Shown: positions 44,014-52,963, counted from the stretch's first letter. The stretch: DNA of 64,000 nt from Streptomyces catenulae (GCF_000718015.1 NZ_JODY01000021.1:1-64000), one strand, 5' to 3'. Notes: generated by a model not told the origin, from the letters alone. Made by a program: numbers and translations.

Positions 44014-45273
44014 ATGCCTCCCTTCTCCAAGGCGACCCCCACGCCACCCCCCACCCCGCCCAAGCCGACCTGGGACCCGAAACCGGTCAACGTCCGGCCT
44101 TTCCCCTGGCTGCGGCCGACCATCCGGATACGGCTCACGCTGCTGTACGGCGGCATGTTCCTGATGGCCGGGATCGTGCTGCTGACGATCATCTACATCC
44201 TCGCGGCCGACGCCCTGGGCGCGGGCAACCAACTGCCGTTCAAGATCATCGACGCGCAGAGCCTGCGGATCTCCAGCAGCACCTGTAGCGGTCTGTCGTC
44301 GGTGGCCGATGTCGAGCAGCTCAACCGCGCGGTCGGCGAGTGCATCCAGCACCAGCGCGCCTTCGCGCTCAACACCCTCCTCAACCGCTCGCTGCTGGCG
44401 CTGCTCGGCCTGACGGTCGTCGCGTTCGCCTTCGGGTACGCCATGGCGGGGCGGGTCCTGTCGCCCCTGGGGCGGATCACCCGCACCGCGCAGCGGGTGG
44501 CCGGTTCCGATCTGCACCGCCGGATCGAGCTGGGCGGGCCCGACGACGAGCTGAAGGAGCTGTCGGACACCTTCGACGAGATGCTGGACCGTCTCGACCG
44601 GGCCTTCGAGTCACAAAGGCGCTTTGTCGCCAATGCCTCGCACGAGCTGCGCACCCCGTTGGCGATCAACCGCACCCTCCTGGAGGTGCAGCTCGCCGAC
44701 CCGGACGCGTCACCGGAGCTGACCCAGCTCGGCAAGACGCTGCTGGCCACCAACGAGCGCAGTGAGCAGCTCGTGGAGGGACTGCTGCTGCTCGCCCGCA
44801 GTGAGAACAAGATTGTCGACAAAAAGCCCGTCGACCTCGCCGAGGTCGCCTCCCAGGCCGTCGACCAGGCCCGTGGTGAGGCGCAGGAGAAGGGCATCGA
44901 GTTCCGTGGGGCGCGCCATCAGGTGTTCGTCCAGGGCAACGGCGTCCTTCTGGAGCGGATCGCGCTCAACCTCGTACAGAACGCCGTGCGCTACAACATC
45001 CCCGAGGGCGGCTGGGTGGAGGTCGCCACCGAGCCGCAGCCGGGCTGTGCGGTACTGATCGTCTCCAATACGGGCCCGGTGGTCCCCGCCTATGAGGTGG
45101 AGAACCTCTTCGAACCGTTCCGGCGGCTCCGTACGGAGCGGACCGGCAGTGACAAGGGTGTCGGTCTGGGGCTGTCCATCGTGCGCTCGGTGGCCCGTGC
45201 GCACGACGGCACCATCACGGCGGAGCCGCGTGAGGGCGGCGGCCTGACGATGCGGGTCGTACTCCCGCTGTGA
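44014..45273 (+). CDS. cutS: CutS, sensor histidine kinase
   Basis: The 419-residue product has a Pro-rich cytosolic start and two membrane helices (LYGGMFLMAGIVLLTIIYIL and LLALLGLTVVAFAFGYAMA). These flank a short extracellular loop with two cysteines, Cys91 and Cys110, that could form a redox-responsive disulfide. A HAMP domain, phosphoacceptor His210 in VANASHELRTPLA and a HATPase_c domain (NLVQNAVRYN, GVGLGLSIVRSVA) follow. It starts four bases after the cutR stop. It reports envelope state to CutR. A GC hairpin follows the gene. Confidence 0.93.
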   Translation: MPPFSKATPTPPPTPPKPTWDPKPVNVRPFPWLRPTIRIRLTLLYGGMFLMAGIVLLTIIYILAADALGAGNQLPFKIIDAQSLRISSSTCSGLSSVADVEQLNRAVGECIQHQRAFALNTLLNRSLLALLGLTVVAFAFGYAMAGRVLSPLGRITRTAQRVAGSDLHRRIELGGPDDELKELSDTFDEMLDRLDRAFESQRRFVANASHELRTPLAINRTLLEVQLADPDASPELTQLGKTLLATNERSEQLVEGLLLLARSENKIVDKKPVDLAEVASQAVDQARGEAQEKGIEFRGARHQVFVQGNGVLLERIALNLVQNAVRYNIPEGGWVEVATEPQPGCAVLIVSNTGPVVPAYEVENLFEPFRRLRTERTGSDKGVGLGLSIVRSVARAHDGTITAEPREGGGLTMRVVLPL

Positions 45274-45279
45274 GGTGAC

Positions 45280-45308
45280 CGCCGCCCCGGTGGACCTGCG
45301 GGGCGGCG
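45280..45308 (+). terminator. cutRS terminator
   Basis: A perfect stem CGCCGCCCCG / CGGGGCGGCG with a nine-base loop, seven bases after the cutS stop. Confidence 0.8.
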
Positions 45309-45829
45309 CGGGCGGCCTGTGCGGCCCGCTGGGGCGCGGACGGGGGCTCCCGTACCTCATCGGGCGTATGCGTGTACGAACGCCCGCTGGGCGGCCGTAC
45401 AGCGCCATAAGGGCGAAGCGCGGTTTGACGGAACGAGGGCGGGGCGGTCATCCTTCGCCGAGTTCGCTTTGCGCGGAATTCGGACGGCCTGCCTGCCGCC
45501 CTTTCCATGTGTGATCGCTCACAGCGGTCGCATTCCGTCCCTCCACTCTCCGTGATCGAAATGCCCGGCAAAAAGCCGGGAAAATCCGGGTTTCCCGGAG
45601 CCCTGATCACGGGAAGTACACGGGTTGGCATCCGCGCGATGCGGCATTCGGACCGTGTACGGTCCAGTTCGCCATCCAAACCGATCACCCCTTCCGGGTG
45701 CGGTTGGGTGTCGATTGAGTAACAGACCTTGATGTGAGGCAAAATCTCCGCCTCAGGTCGGGCACAAGTCCGGCCTCTCACGCGTTACGAGCGCTGAGAC
45801 ACCGCAGACACCCAGAGGGGGAGAGCGAC
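45309..45829. promoter_or_regulatory. Upstream region of the DUF4193 gene
   Basis: About 520 bases without a gene. It contains the perfect palindrome at 45510-45523 and GGGAAAATCCGGG-like repeats (45577-45600). The promoter of the DUF4193 gene should be in its right half. Confidence 0.5.
45510..45523. promoter_or_regulatory. Perfect palindrome TGTGATCGCTCACA
   Basis: Both halves match the CRP/FNR half-site TGTGA, but the spacer is four bases rather than the usual six. It lies about 310 bases upstream of the DUF4193 gene. A role as an operator is possible but not shown. Confidence 0.4.
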
Positions 45830-46132
45830 ATGGCTACGGATTACGACACCCCACGCAAGACCGATGACGACCTCAACGAGGACAGCATCGAAGAACTGAA
45901 GTCGCGGCGGAACGACAAGTCCGCCTCGGCCGTCGACGTCGACGAGTTCGAGCAGGCCGAGGGCCTGGAACTCCCCGGCGCCGACCTGTCCAACGAGGAG
46001 CTCGCCGTACGGGTCCTGCCCAAGCAGCAGGACGAGTTCACGTGCATGAGCTGCTTCCTGGTTCACCACCGCAGCCAGCTCGCGGCGGAGGACAAGAACG
46101 GCAACCCGATCTGCCGCGACTGCGCGGCCTGA
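45830..46132 (+). CDS. DUF4193 small zinc-finger-like protein
   Basis: The 100-residue product is very acidic in its first 70 residues (DDDLNEDSIEELKSRRND). It ends in a four-cysteine zinc ribbon, CMSC near residue 72 and CRDC near residue 95. Actinobacterial DUF4193 proteins are conserved, with function unknown; a link to RNA polymerase or stress is only guessed from the fold. The ATG at 45830 follows GAGGGGGAGAG. The next gene starts 14 bases downstream. Confidence 0.9.
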   Translation: MATDYDTPRKTDDDLNEDSIEELKSRRNDKSASAVDVDEFEQAEGLELPGADLSNEELAVRVLPKQQDEFTCMSCFLVHHRSQLAAEDKNGNPICRDCAA

Positions 46133-46146
46133 GTCCGGTCGGCGCC

Positions 46147-46989
46147 GTGGCAGGCGTGAACCCGTTCCGTAAGGGCCTCAAGGGCGGGAAAGGACCGGCG
46201 GCCGGCGCACGACCACGTGGAGAACACGCGCCCGTGCCCGCCGACCCCACCGCCCTCCCCACGGAGCGGACGGCCGGCTCATCGCAGGAGCGGGGCCGGG
46301 TGGCCTCGCTCGCCGCCACGATCGGCAAAGGCGCCGTACGCGGTGGCGGCAGCGCCCGGGCCCAGCTCGCCGCACTCGCCGACCGGCTCATCGCCATCGC
46401 CCCGCGGATCCCCGTCCGCGACCTCGCCACCCTGCGCACCCAGTTCCCCGGCCTGACCCCCGAGGAACTCGCCGACAAACTCGTCGCGGGCGCCACCAGG
46501 GCCACCGCTGCCGTCGGCGCCGGTGTCGGGGCGGCCGCCGTGCTGCCCGTACCACCGGCGATGCCGACCCAGCTGGCCGCCGAGATCGTCGGCGTCGCCT
46601 CGATCGAGATCAAACTCATCGCCGAGCTCCACGAGGTCTACGGCCGACGCGCCCAGGGCACCGCCCGGCAGCGCGGCTTCGCCTACCTGACCTCCTGGAC
46701 CGAGGAGCGCGGCATCGACGTCGCCCGGCCCGCCACGCTCAACCTCGCCCTCGGTGGCCAGGCCAAACGCGAGCTGCGGCAGCAGATCATGAAGCGCACG
46801 CTGCGCAATCTGCCCAACCTCACACCGTTCATGGTCGGCGCCGCGGTCGGCGCGTTCCTCAACCGCCGCGAGACGGGCAAGCTCGCCGACACCGTCCGCA
46901 AGGACCTGCGCGCCCACCAGATCTCCTGGGACGCCCTCCCCGGCGCCGCGGCCCCCGGCCCGCTCCCCGGGCCGCAGGACGCCGCGTAG
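46147..46989 (+). CDS. Hypothetical protein (280 residues)
   Basis: The start is a GTG at 46147 close behind DUF4193. After a basic disordered N-terminus the protein has amphipathic helices and moderately hydrophobic Ala/Val/Gly stretches (AGATRATAAVGAGVGAAAVLPV, LNLTPFMVGAAVGAFLN-like). These look like membrane-surface helices rather than true spans. The middle part RARQRGFAYLTSWTEERGIDV-type sequence recurs in Streptomyces proteins at this locus. The function is unknown. Confidence 0.78.
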   Translation: MAGVNPFRKGLKGGKGPAAGARPRGEHAPVPADPTALPTERTAGSSQERGRVASLAATIGKGAVRGGGSARAQLAALADRLIAIAPRIPVRDLATLRTQFPGLTPEELADKLVAGATRATAAVGAGVGAAAVLPVPPAMPTQLAAEIVGVASIEIKLIAELHEVYGRRAQGTARQRGFAYLTSWTEERGIDVARPATLNLALGGQAKRELRQQIMKRTLRNLPNLTPFMVGAAVGAFLNRRETGKLADTVRKDLRAHQISWDALPGAAAPGPLPGPQDAA

Positions 46990-47003
46990 CCTTCCGCCGC
47001 TCG

Positions 47004-47447
47004 TCAGACGCGCGCGGCCGCCAACGCCGCCATCAGGCGCTCCGGATCCCGCGTCGACAGATACGCGTACGGCGTCGGATCCGACGGATCGACGATCTCC
47101 ACCCGCACCGCGGTCCGGATGTAGCTGCGCAGCAGCATGAACGCCCGCGCATCGGCCTTGTGCATCCGCCAGGCCAACGCCTCCTCGGCGTCCAGCGCCT
47201 GCGCCTCACCCAGCGCCGCCACCGGGATCTTCGCGTCCCCCGCGATCAGCGCGTCACCGACCACCCGGATCCGCACCGACCCGTACGCGCTCACCACCAC
47301 GGCGGACAGCGCACCCCCGCCGATCAGCCCGCCGAGCATCGGCAGCGTCCCCACCGGGAGCAGCATCAGGGCACAGGCCACACCGATCAGCGCGGCGACA
47401 AGCCACCAGGAACGGGGCGCGGTGAGACGTTCTTCGTACGACTGCAT
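47004..47447 (-). CDS. DUF3093 membrane protein
   Basis: The 147-residue product has two adjacent membrane helices (WWLVAALIGVACALMLLPVG and GGLIGGGALSAVVVSAYG) and a soluble C-terminal part with EALAWRMHKADARAFMLLRSYIRTAVRVEI, the family signature. It is conserved in actinobacteria next to dut, with function unknown. It is divergent from the thioesterase gene, with only 58 bases between the starts. Confidence 0.88.
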   Translation of the reverse strand: MQSYEERLTAPRSWWLVAALIGVACALMLLPVGTLPMLGGLIGGGALSAVVVSAYGSVRIRVVGDALIAGDAKIPVAALGEAQALDAEEALAWRMHKADARAFMLLRSYIRTAVRVEIVDPSDPTPYAYLSTRDPERLMAALAAARV

Positions 47448-47505
47448 GCACCAAGCTTGGCACGGCGGCGCAGGCCCTCGGCGCGCGCGGGTAGGGTCTC
47501 CCCTC

Positions 47506-48099
47506 GTGAGTGGAACTGACGAACCCAGGACGCGGCTGACGCCCCCGGAAGGCGCCGCCGCCCCGGTCCGGCACCCCGACGCACCGGCCCCCGGCGAACT
47601 CCTCGGCGCCCATTACGACCGCTGCTTCGGCTGCGGCGAGGGGCAGCCGCACGGCCTCCACCTGGAAGCCCGCGCCGGCGAGGGCGTGAGCGTCCGCGCC
47701 GAGTTCACCGTCAAGGAGGCCCACCAGGGCGCTCCCGGCCTGGCCCACGGCGGCGTGCTGGCCACCGCGCTCGACGAGACCCTGGGCTCGCTGAACTGGT
47801 TGCTGCGCGTGATCGCGGTGACCGGCCGCCTGGAGACCGACTTCCTGCGCCCCGTGCCCCTGGGCACCGTCCTGCACCTGGACGCGCGCGTCACCGCCGT
47901 CCACGGCCGCAAGATCTACTCCACCGCCGTCGGCCGGATAGGCGGCCCCGACGGCCCCGTCGCCGTACGCGCCGACGCCGTTTTCATCGAGGTCAAGGTC
48001 GACCACTTCATCGACAACGGCCGCAGCGAGGAGATCCGGGCCGCCATGGAGGACCCGGACCAGATCAGGCGCGCCCGCGCCTTCGAGGTGAACCCGTGA
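47506..48099 (+). CDS. PaaI/hotdog-fold thioesterase
   Basis: The 197-residue product has the hotdog motif LAHGGVLATALDETLG, with the conserved Gly-Gly and acidic Asp of PaaI-type acyl-CoA thioesterases. A CFGCG motif near residue 40 precedes it, found in actinobacterial members. It should hydrolyse an acyl-CoA in the cytosol. The start is GTG at 47506. The stop overlaps the dut start (GTGA), so the two genes are coupled. Confidence 0.88.
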   Translation: MSGTDEPRTRLTPPEGAAAPVRHPDAPAPGELLGAHYDRCFGCGEGQPHGLHLEARAGEGVSVRAEFTVKEAHQGAPGLAHGGVLATALDETLGSLNWLLRVIAVTGRLETDFLRPVPLGTVLHLDARVTAVHGRKIYSTAVGRIGGPDGPVAVRADAVFIEVKVDHFIDNGRSEEIRAAMEDPDQIRRARAFEVNP

Positions 48100-48617
48100 G
48101 CGAACGCCGCAACCCCGTCGACGTGCTGCTGCGCCGTCTCGACCCCGAGGTCCCCGTCCCCTCGTACGGGCACCCCGGCGACGCGGGCCTCGACCTGGTG
48201 ACCACCGAGGCCGCCGACCTCGCCCCGGGTGAGCGCGCCGTTCTGCCCACCGGCATCTCCCTCGCCCTGCCCGACGGGTACGCCGCCTTCGTGCACCCCC
48301 GGTCCGGTCTCGCCGCCCGGTGCGGACTGGCGCTGGTGAATGCCCCTGGGACGGTCGATGCCGGGTACCGTGGAGAGATCAAGGTGATCGTGGTCAATCT
48401 GGATCCGCGCGAGAGCGTGCGGTTCGAGAGGTTCGACCGGATCGCCCAATTGGTCGTCCAGCAGGTCGAGAAGGTGCGCTTCCACGAGGTGGCGGAACTT
48501 CCCGGCTCGGCGCGGGCCGAGGGGGGATTCGGTTCCACCGGCGGTCACGCGGCGGTGGGCGGCTCCACGGGCGGGAATGAATACGCATCGGTCGGTGCCG
48601 ACTGGGAAGGACAGTGA
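48096..48617 (+). CDS. dut: dUTP diphosphatase
   Basis: The 173-residue product has the five trimeric dUTPase motifs: AGLDLVT, HPRSGLAA, GTVDAGYRGEI with the catalytic Asp, RIAQLVVQ, and the glycine-rich C-terminal arm RAEGGFGSTGGH. It splits dUTP to dUMP and pyrophosphate, keeping uracil out of DNA and feeding thymidylate synthesis. It starts at a GTG overlapping the thioesterase stop, and the next gene follows after one base. Confidence 0.95.
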   Translation: MSERRNPVDVLLRRLDPEVPVPSYGHPGDAGLDLVTTEAADLAPGERAVLPTGISLALPDGYAAFVHPRSGLAARCGLALVNAPGTVDAGYRGEIKVIVVNLDPRESVRFERFDRIAQLVVQQVEKVRFHEVAELPGSARAEGGFGSTGGHAAVGGSTGGNEYASVGADWEGQ

Positions 48618-48618
48618 C

Positions 48619-49383
48619 GTGTTCGGACGTCGCAAGAAGAACGAGAGCGCGCACGAGCCGGCGGAGGACACGGAACTCGCCGACGAGACCGCGGTGAGCG
48701 AGACCGACGCGGACGCGGACGACGAGCGAGTCGCCCTGCCGCCCGCGCCCCGTCCCGACGGCCCCTGGGACGTCTCCGAGGTCAAGAACCCCGGCGAGGG
48801 CCGCGTCGACCTGGGAGGACTCTTCGTCCCCGGGGTCGACGGCATGGAGCTGCGGGTGGAGGTCGCCGGTGACGCGATCGTCGCCGCGACCGTCGTCCTC
48901 CAGGACAGCGCCGTGCAGGTGCAGGCGTTCGCCGCACCCCGGAACGAAGGCATCTGGGGCGAGGTCCGCGAGGAGATCGCCTCCGGCATCACGCAGCAGG
49001 GCGGCGTCATCGACGAGGTCGAGGGTCCCCTCGGCTGGGAACTGCGCGCCCAGGTTCCGGTGCAGCTGCCCGACGGCACCAACGGTGTGCAGGTCGTGCG
49101 CTTCGTCGGCGTCGACGGCCCGCGGTGGTTCCTGCGCGGTGTCATCTCCGGCCAGGGCGCGGTGCAGCCGGAGGCCGCCAGCGTGCTGGAGCACATCTTC
49201 CAGGACACCGTCGTCATCCGCGGTGACGCCCCCATGGCGCCCCGTGACCCCATCGTCCTGAAGCTTCCGGACGACGCCCAGATGGTGCCGGACGGCGTAC
49301 AGCAGGAGCCGGCCGAGGGCTCCCGCTTCGGCGGCGGGGTGGAGCGCCTGGAGCGCGGCCCGGAGATCACCGAGATCCGCTGA
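48619..49383 (+). CDS. DUF3710 protein
   Basis: The 254-residue product begins MFGRRKK and has an acidic disordered N-terminal third. A soluble DUF3710 domain follows (GPWDVSEVKNPGEGRVDLGGLF, IFQDTVVIRGDAPMAPRDPIVLKLP). The family is conserved next to dut in actinobacteria, and its role is unknown. The GTG at 48619 has GGAAGGA seven bases upstream, preferred over an in-frame start at 48577 inside dut. Confidence 0.9.
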   Translation: MFGRRKKNESAHEPAEDTELADETAVSETDADADDERVALPPAPRPDGPWDVSEVKNPGEGRVDLGGLFVPGVDGMELRVEVAGDAIVAATVVLQDSAVQVQAFAAPRNEGIWGEVREEIASGITQQGGVIDEVEGPLGWELRAQVPVQLPDGTNGVQVVRFVGVDGPRWFLRGVISGQGAVQPEAASVLEHIFQDTVVIRGDAPMAPRDPIVLKLPDDAQMVPDGVQQEPAEGSRFGGGVERLERGPEITEIR

Positions 49384-49697
49384 CCGCGAGGCCGACCGGG
49401 CCGGGGGGCTGCCTGCGCCCCGGCTGCGTGGTCGCTGCGACTGAGCGCGGAGAGACGGATGCCCGTGAGCGCACCCGAGAGGGTGCGGGCACGGGCATCC
49501 GTGCGTTCGGAGGGAGCGCGGCTTGGGGAGGGGCGCGGGGCGCAGAGTCGATATATCGGCTTGGTGTTACTGCGTCACTGCGTGTGTGCGACGTGTGGCT
49601 GTTGCTGGTGCAGTCACTGTCGGTGGGTGGTGTCCTGATGTCGGTCGGCGGTGAGGTGACTGTCACCGTTGCTGCCGCTGTCAGCGACGGGCGGCTG
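49384..49697. other. Intergenic region with terminator and short duplication
   Basis: No gene. It contains a terminator hairpin (49457-49500, arms beginning GGATGCCCGT with an internal mismatch) after DUF3710. It also has a GCTGTCAGCGACGGG duplication (49677-49691 and 49693-49707) whose second copy includes the MerR stop codon. Confidence 0.7.
49457..49500. terminator. Terminator between DUF3710 and merR genes
   Basis: Stem GGATGCCCGT...GCACCC with GGGTGC...ACGGGCATCC and a GAGA loop, with a four-base interior mismatch, between two convergent genes. Confidence 0.82.
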
Positions 49698-50522
49698 TCA
49701 GCGACGGGTGATGGGTTCCTGGAGTTCGGTGACCCAGTGGGCGGGGTCGTCGTCGCATGCGAGATAGAGCTCGCGGGCGTATCCGGTGGAGCGGTAGCCG
49801 TTGGCGTCGATCCAGTGGGCCAGTGTCTGGGCCGTGGGCAGGACGGCGTCCATGGATCCGCGGTGCACGACGGTGGCCGCGTTCTCGATCGCGGGCAGGT
49901 CCACGACGGTCAACCCGTGCGGGCCGCCGGGTGCAACCGTGACGGGGATCGCGGCGTGTACGAGTACCGCCTCACCGGAACCGGGGGCCGCTTCGTAGTA
50001 GGCGATCGGCGGGCCGGCGGGTGTCACGGCTGCGTGGTCGAGTCGTTGGCACAGCTCGTCGAAGAGCGGTCCTACGACGGGACTGATGGCTTCCGGGGCG
50101 AAGCTGTCGGCCGTGGCGCTGAGTTCGGCGACGCGTACCGGCGGAGTGCGCTTGACCACTACCTCGTCGGGGCTCATATGTCCTTCGCTTTCGATCGACC
50201 GGAGCCTCGTCTCGACGCGTACCAGCCGTGCCGCTGCCGCCGTCATGGCTGCCTCCAGCTCTGCCTGCCGTAGCCGCAGCATCCCGCGCAACTGCTCGGG
50301 TCTCACGGTCTCGTCGAGGATTTCCTGGACCTGGTGGAGCGTGAAGCCGAGGTCCTTCAGTGCGAGGACACGGTTGAGGCGGGCGAGTTGGGCCGCCTCG
50401 TAGAAGCGGTAGCCGTTGACGGGGTCGACATGGGCGGGGCGCAGCAGTCCGAGTGCGTCGTAATGGCGCAGCATGCGGATGGACACGCGGCCGTGCCGGG
50501 CGAAGTCTCCGATGGTGAACAT
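49698..50522 (-). CDS. MerR-family regulator with GyrI-like effector domain
   Basis: The 274-residue product has an N-terminal MerR helix-turn-helix (FTIGDFARHGRVSIRMLRHYDALGLL) and its wing (GYRFYEAAQLARL). A dimerising coiled coil and a C-terminal GyrI-like/AraC-effector domain follow (VAELSATADSF, VLVHAAIPVTV, WIDANGYRSTGYARELYLACDDDPAHWVTELQEP). Such BmrR-like proteins bind bulky aromatic or cationic compounds and activate efflux genes. An ABC ATPase gene lies divergently upstream and is a plausible target. The ATG is at 50522. Confidence 0.92.
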   Translation of the reverse strand: MFTIGDFARHGRVSIRMLRHYDALGLLRPAHVDPVNGYRFYEAAQLARLNRVLALKDLGFTLHQVQEILDETVRPEQLRGMLRLRQAELEAAMTAAAARLVRVETRLRSIESEGHMSPDEVVVKRTPPVRVAELSATADSFAPEAISPVVGPLFDELCQRLDHAAVTPAGPPIAYYEAAPGSGEAVLVHAAIPVTVAPGGPHGLTVVDLPAIENAATVVHRGSMDAVLPTAQTLAHWIDANGYRSTGYARELYLACDDDPAHWVTELQEPITRR

Positions 50523-50900
50523 GACGCCCCTCAGTGCATGGCCTCACACGGTGTCAGGGTCAAGGGTAGGAGGGGAGGCGCGGTGGCCTGGGCTGGGCTG
50601 TTCTCGGCTCGGTGAGGACGGGGTGACTCCGTGGTGGCGTGTCGGGCGGTTCGTCCGTGTGGCCGCTACTCGGGTGCCTCGTCCGGGCTGTTGCGTGAGT
50701 TGTCCACAGGCGTTGCCCTGCCGATCGCGCTCTACGCATACTGACGCCGTCGGTGGCCGCCTCCCCGCGACGTGGGTCGCGAGATGAGCTGCGGACGGGG
50801 AAGGTTCCGATGCCCGGGGCCTGTTGGGGGAAGGCCCGGGTGGTGCTTAGGGCGAGTGGCGTGCGCGCAGGGAGTGCGTGGAGGGGACGGGGGAGTGGAG
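50523..50900. promoter_or_regulatory. Divergent region between merR and ABC ATPase genes
   Basis: About 380 bases without a supported gene. It should carry both promoters; a MerR-type long-spacer promoter was not recognised. One DnaA-box-like TTGTCCACA (50700-50708) is present on its own. Confidence 0.5.
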
Positions 50901-51713
50901 ATGGTGGTCGGAAGTGGGAGAGGGAAGTTCCGCAAGGGCCTGGCGCGGAGCGGTGATGCGGGGCCGGGCACCGGTGCGGTGACGGTCGGTGGGACGGGGA
51001 CCGCGGTCGAGGTGTCGGATCGGCCCATGGTCGTGGTGCGGGACCTGCACCGGAGTTACGGGCGGGCCGCGGGAGCGGTGCACGCACTGCGTGGGGTGTC
51101 CTGCGAGGTGCCGAGGGGTGAACTCGTCGCCCTGCGCGGCCGGTCAGGTTCGGGGAAGACGACGCTCCTCAACCTCATCGGCGGGCTCGACACCCCTGAC
51201 GCGGGGCAGGTCACCGTGGACGGGACGGCCCTGGCCGACCTGGACGAGAGCGGACTGCTGGAGATGCGGCGCGACCGGATCGGTTTTGTCTTCCAGACGT
51301 TCGGGCTGATACCGATCCTCAGCGCGGCCGAGAACGTCGGAGTGCCGCTGCGTCTGCGGCGTATGGCGTCGCGGGAGCGGGAGGAGCGGGTGGAGCTGCT
51401 GCTGTCCCTCGTCGGGCTCGCCGATCACATGAAGCAGCGTCCCGGTGAGCTCTCCGGCGGGCAGCAGCAGCGCGTCGCCATCGCCCGGGCGCTCGCCAAC
51501 CAGCCGTCTCTCCTCATCGCGGACGAACCCACCGGGCAACTGGACGCCGAGACCGGGCGAGAGGTGATGGAGCTGCTACGGGCCGTGGTCCGCAGCGAGG
51601 GCGTGACGGCGCTGGTCGCGACCCATGACCCGCACCTCGTCGGTCTGGCGGATCGGGTGCTTGAGCTGAGTGATGGGGTGATCAAGGCGGGCGGCCAGGG
51701 GGCCGAGCAGTAG
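50901..51713 (+). CDS. ABC transporter ATPase (MacB/LolD-type), no permease nearby
   Basis: The 270-residue product has Walker A GRSGSGKTT, the Q loop FQTFGLIPILSAAENV, signature LSGGQQQRVAIARAL, Walker B SLLIADEPT and the H loop THDP. The family exports lipids, peptides or drugs with an FtsX-like permease, but the next gene is not one. The first 42 residues before PMVVVRDLHRSYG are unusual for the family. The ATG at 50901 with GGGGGAG upstream is chosen, and an ATG at 51027 would remove that tail. Confidence 0.85.
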   Translation: MVVGSGRGKFRKGLARSGDAGPGTGAVTVGGTGTAVEVSDRPMVVVRDLHRSYGRAAGAVHALRGVSCEVPRGELVALRGRSGSGKTTLLNLIGGLDTPDAGQVTVDGTALADLDESGLLEMRRDRIGFVFQTFGLIPILSAAENVGVPLRLRRMASREREERVELLLSLVGLADHMKQRPGELSGGQQQRVAIARALANQPSLLIADEPTGQLDAETGREVMELLRAVVRSEGVTALVATHDPHLVGLADRVLELSDGVIKAGGQGAEQ

Positions 51714-52123
51714 GCGGCGTCCGACCAGGGCGGACCCGGGAAGTCGGTGGGGCGTCGAAGGACGTCGAGGGGTCGGCCTGGCCGTGGAATGCCGGGTGAT
51801 GGGGAGTGGCGGGCAGCGGGCGTGAGTTGAGGTGCGCGTGTGAGGGCGGGGCGTGAGTTGGTGGGTCGGGGGGGGGCGGTATCCGCGTCGGTGATGTGCG
51901 GGTTGTGTTCGTGGGTGGTGCCTCGTGACCTGCTGAGCTTGGTCTTGTGAACTGTGGTGGCGCTTCGTCTTTGCGCTTTCGTGGCGGTGGTGGTGGGTGG
52001 GCGAGGGGGAGGGGGAGGGCCCCGAAGGAAAAGCAGAGGCGTGCCACCCCTCGGTTCGGAAACAATGCCCGCTCCTCGGCGTGGCGATCGGTGACGCCTT
52101 CTTGTGGTGGGAGATGGCGGACG
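51714..52123. other. Intergenic region, G-rich on the plus strand
   Basis: No gene in these 410 bases. The plus strand has long G-rich runs (about 51865-51885 and 52000-52020, such as GAGGGGGAGGGGGAGGG) that could form quadruplex-like structures. Confidence 0.5.
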
Positions 52124-52963
52124 GTGTCCGAGAAGCGTGAACTGCCGGTGCTGGACGCGGATGCCGCAGGGCTGAAGCCGGACTGTGCGAACTGTTTCGG
52201 GCTGTGCTGTGTCGCCCTGCCGTTCGAGACCTCGTCCGACTTCGCGGTCGGCAAGGCAGCGGGCACACCCTGCGCCAACCTGCGGGAGGACTTCCGTTGC
52301 GGCATCCACCATCAGCTCCGTGAGCGTGGCTTCGCCGGATGCACGGTCTTCGACTGTTTCGGTGCGGGGCAGAAGGTCTCGCAGGTGACCTTCGCGGGTC
52401 GGGACTGGCGGGAGAGTCCGGAGACGGCTCGCCGGATGTTCGCGGTGTTCCCCGTCATGCGGCAGCTCCATGAGGTGCTGCGGTATCTGACCGAGGCGCT
52501 GGCCCGGCCGCAGGCACGAACGATGCGGGGCGAGTTGCGCCGGGCGTTCGACGACATCGACGGGCTCACGCGTGGCAGCGCGGAGGAGATCACCCGGGCC
52601 GATGTGGCGGCGATTCGGCAGCGGGCGAACGGCCTGCTGCTACGGACGAGCGAGCTGGTACGAGCCGAGGTGCCCGGGCGGAAGAAGGATCACCGTGGTG
52701 CCGACCTGATCGGCGCGCGGCTGCGTGGGGCACGGTTGCGGGGCGCCAGCCTCAGAGGCGCGTATCTCATCGCCGCCGATCTTTCGGGTGCCGATCTGCG
52801 GATGGCGGATGTGATCGGGGCGGACTTCCGCGATGCCGATATACGGGACGCGGACCTCACCGATTGTCTGTTCCTCACGCAGGCGCAGCTCGATGCCGCG
52901 AAAGGGAATGCCATGACCCGGATTCCGTCGACGTTGCTGCGCCCTGGGCATTGGCTGAGCTGA
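52124..52963 (+). CDS. Cysteine-cluster (YkgJ-like) and pentapeptide-repeat protein
   Basis: The 279-residue product joins two parts. The first 75 residues have CANCFGLCC and further cysteines (PCANL, FRCGI, GCTVFDCFG), matching YkgJ-type metal or Fe-S clusters. Residues about 190-260 are pentapeptide repeats of A(D/N)LXX type (GADLIGARLRGARLRGASLR, GADLRMADVIGADFRDADIR), which fold as a right-handed beta helix. Such helices can mimic DNA and bind gyrase, but these are only eight to ten coils. The GTG at 52124 is chosen after GGGAG. Function is unknown. Confidence 0.83.
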   Translation: MSEKRELPVLDADAAGLKPDCANCFGLCCVALPFETSSDFAVGKAAGTPCANLREDFRCGIHHQLRERGFAGCTVFDCFGAGQKVSQVTFAGRDWRESPETARRMFAVFPVMRQLHEVLRYLTEALARPQARTMRGELRRAFDDIDGLTRGSAEEITRADVAAIRQRANGLLLRTSELVRAEVPGRKKDHRGADLIGARLRGARLRGASLRGAYLIAADLSGADLRMADVIGADFRDADIRDADLTDCLFLTQAQLDAAKGNAMTRIPSTLLRPGHWLS

